This document shows, in pieces, positions 63,161 to 64,000 of a DNA stretch of 64,000 bases (the stretch's first letter is position 1; each line of letters opens with the position of its first letter). The stretch lies in NCBI GenBank assembly GCA_934675585.1, contig CAKUQY010000003.1, positions 33,536-97,535 on the forward strand, given 5' to 3'. Below the pieces are notes generated by a model. It had not been told where the DNA came from and ran no database searches. It was given only the letters and a program-made list of their open reading frames with translations. This DNA comes from an uncultured Opitutales bacterium (GTDB taxonomy: Bacteria > Verrucomicrobiota > Verrucomicrobiia > Opitutales > UBA953). The translations under genes and the position numbers were made by a program.

Positions 63161-63185
63161 AAAAAGCCCCGCGTTCCCGCGAGGC
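63161..63185 (-). terminator. rplT terminator with the iterated word as hairpin tip
   Basis: On the minus strand an 8-bp stem GCCTCGCG with CGCGGGGC closes on a GGAA loop and is followed by five T. The 10 bases at the tip are exactly one GCGGGAACGC copy. Unlike the other motif-based terminators, a single copy makes the apex. Confidence 0.85.
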
Positions 63186-63209
63186 CTGTTTTACTACTTT
63201 AAGTTTTAA

Positions 63210-63566
63210 TTACGCTAAAGCAGCTTTTGCTTTTTCAATGATTGCAGCGAATGCAGCAGCGTCATTGATTGCGAGCTCAGAAAGATTCTTGCGGTCAATT
63301 ACGATGCCTGCTTTTTTCAAACCAGCGACGAGGCGGCTGTATTTGATGCCGAGAGGACGGCAAGCAGCATTGATACGTACGATCCAAAGTCCGCGGAAAT
63401 CAGATTTTTTGTTGCGGCGGTGTACGTATGCATATTTTTGAGCGCGATTTACTGCGTCGTTAGCGTGTGTATAAACGCGCGATTTAAGGCCAAAATAACC
63501 TTTCGCTTGCTTCAAAACACGTTTGCGGCGTGCGCGAGTTGCAGGAGAATTTGTTACACGTGACAT
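63210..63566 (-). CDS. rplT: 50S ribosomal protein L20
   Basis: 118 residues. Basic N-terminus MSRVTNSPATRARRKRVLKQAKGYFGLKSRVYTHANDAVNRA, then RRNKKSDFRGLWIVRINAACRPLGIKYSRLVAGLKKAGI, all typical. Binds 23S rRNA early in assembly. It carries no copy of the iterated word, like rpmI. The 100-base gap to rpmI holds complementary blocks (aaggt and acctt) that might form an L20 autoregulatory site, but this is weak. Confidence 0.97.
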   Translation of the reverse strand: MSRVTNSPATRARRKRVLKQAKGYFGLKSRVYTHANDAVNRAQKYAYVHRRNKKSDFRGLWIVRINAACRPLGIKYSRLVAGLKKAGIVIDRKNLSELAINDAAAFAAIIEKAKAALA

Positions 63567-63666
63567 GTTTTATTTATTCTTTAATTTTAGGGAGCTCAAA
63601 GGTCGTCAAATAATTTTACCTTGGTCGCTCTGTTAATAATTATTTCGCAGTGTTCCTTTTGATAAA

Positions 63667-63858
63667 TTAAGCAAAAGGCATTGCTGACTTGAAGGTTTTT
63701 TCGAAACCCGCGTCAACACGCTTGTCTGCACCTGAGCGACGAAGAGATTTTGTACTCTTGTTGCGAAGAAGGTGACGCGTGTTTGGCGAGCGACGCATTA
63801 CCTTACCAGTAGCGGTCACTTTGAAACGTTTTGCGATAGATTTCTTAGTTTTTTGCAT
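63667..63858 (-). CDS. rpmI: 50S ribosomal protein L35
   Basis: 63 residues: [20 protein letters not shown], then [14 protein letters not shown], the standard L35 pattern. First gene of the rpmI-rplT pair. infC is usually upstream, but the remaining 142 bases show no gene; it may lie outside the window or elsewhere. Confidence 0.95.
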   Translation of the reverse strand: MQKTKKSIAKRFKVTATGKVMRRSPNTRHLLRNKSTKSLRRSGADKRVDAGFEKTFKSAMPFA

Positions 63859-64000
63859 AAGAAGATTATATTAAAACCGATTTTTACAGAAAAAGCAAGT
63901 GAAAAATTTGCATTTGCGCGGGAACGCATTTCGTCATAATAAATGACACCGAAGGTTTAGTTTTTGTGAAGGAGTGAAAGTTTTATTCGTCAAATAAAAT

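Noticed and set aside
63859..64000. infC or a leader peptide upstream of rpmI
   Set aside because: Only very short frames are present on either strand, and no IF3 sequence is readable in the remaining 142 bases.

Overview
The window reads as a chromosomal segment of a Gram-negative (diderm) bacterium. Evidence for two membranes is an autotransporter, LpxI of lipid A synthesis, an MlaE/F/D-type phospholipid transporter with an auxiliary lipoprotein, lipobox proteins, Lgt and TatA. The mix of HPr kinase with PTS enzyme I, RNase HIII, a DUF5069 protein, a short omega subunit and archaeal-type ProRS suggests the Verrucomicrobiota/PVC group (perhaps Opitutae). That placement is inference from gene content only.

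Layout: 0.3-5.6 kb, plus-strand hprK, a dihydroorotase-like gene, a lipoprotein cyclophilin and a large EF-hand membrane protein. 5.6-8.8 kb, minus-strand inositol-monophosphatase-family enzyme, DEAD-box helicase and an exported phosphatase-like protein. 9.1-14.2 kb, plus-strand TerC-HAD fusion, NrnA-like phosphoesterase, degenerate SPOUT protein, UMF1-type permease and serine dehydratase beta subunit, then tRNA-Cys. 14.5-26.4 kb, minus-strand tadA, DUF5069, the lipid-transport cluster, slyX, autotransporter, proS, argB, bioB, smpB and rpoZ. 26.4-37.1 kb, one long type I restriction operon (hsdM, rhuM, hsdS, GHKL ATPase, nuclease-like, lectin-like, four-helix-bundle protein, hsdR). 37.2-45.5 kb, SGNH hydrolase, tRNA-Ala, tatA, rsmE, rnhC, epimerase, two HAD phosphatases, murF, fic and lgt. 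45.7-63.9 kb, almost all minus-strand housekeeping genes: lpxI, pgsA, clpX, clpP, namZ-like, polA, hemN, ptsI, pheTS, folC, rplT and rpmI.

The most striking property is a short word, GCGGGAAC / GTTCCCGC (core GGGAACG / CGTTCCC). It is scattered through nearly the whole window in both orientations and in every reading frame, inside essential genes and between them. Inverted pairs of it build several intrinsic terminators, as DNA uptake sequences do in Neisseriaceae and Pasteurellaceae. Its density resembles that of the cyanobacterial HIP1 word. I saw no copy between about 29,985 and 33,676, exactly the AT-rich segment inserted in the hsd operon, so absence of the word marks recently acquired DNA.

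That inserted segment carries a MORC-like GHKL ATPase followed, after one in-frame TGA, by a PD-(D/E)xK nuclease-like half, and a membrane-anchored lectin-like gene split by a one-base frameshift at a homopolymer. It looks like a defence cargo in a restriction operon that is now partly broken, or switched off by phase variation. Other oddities are a phosphatase lacking its catalytic Cys, a dihydroorotase lacking one metal ligand, a TerC-HAD fusion, a His-rich tail on biotin synthase, heptameric repeats that also invade polA, and promoters so close to the ATG that several genes may be leaderless.
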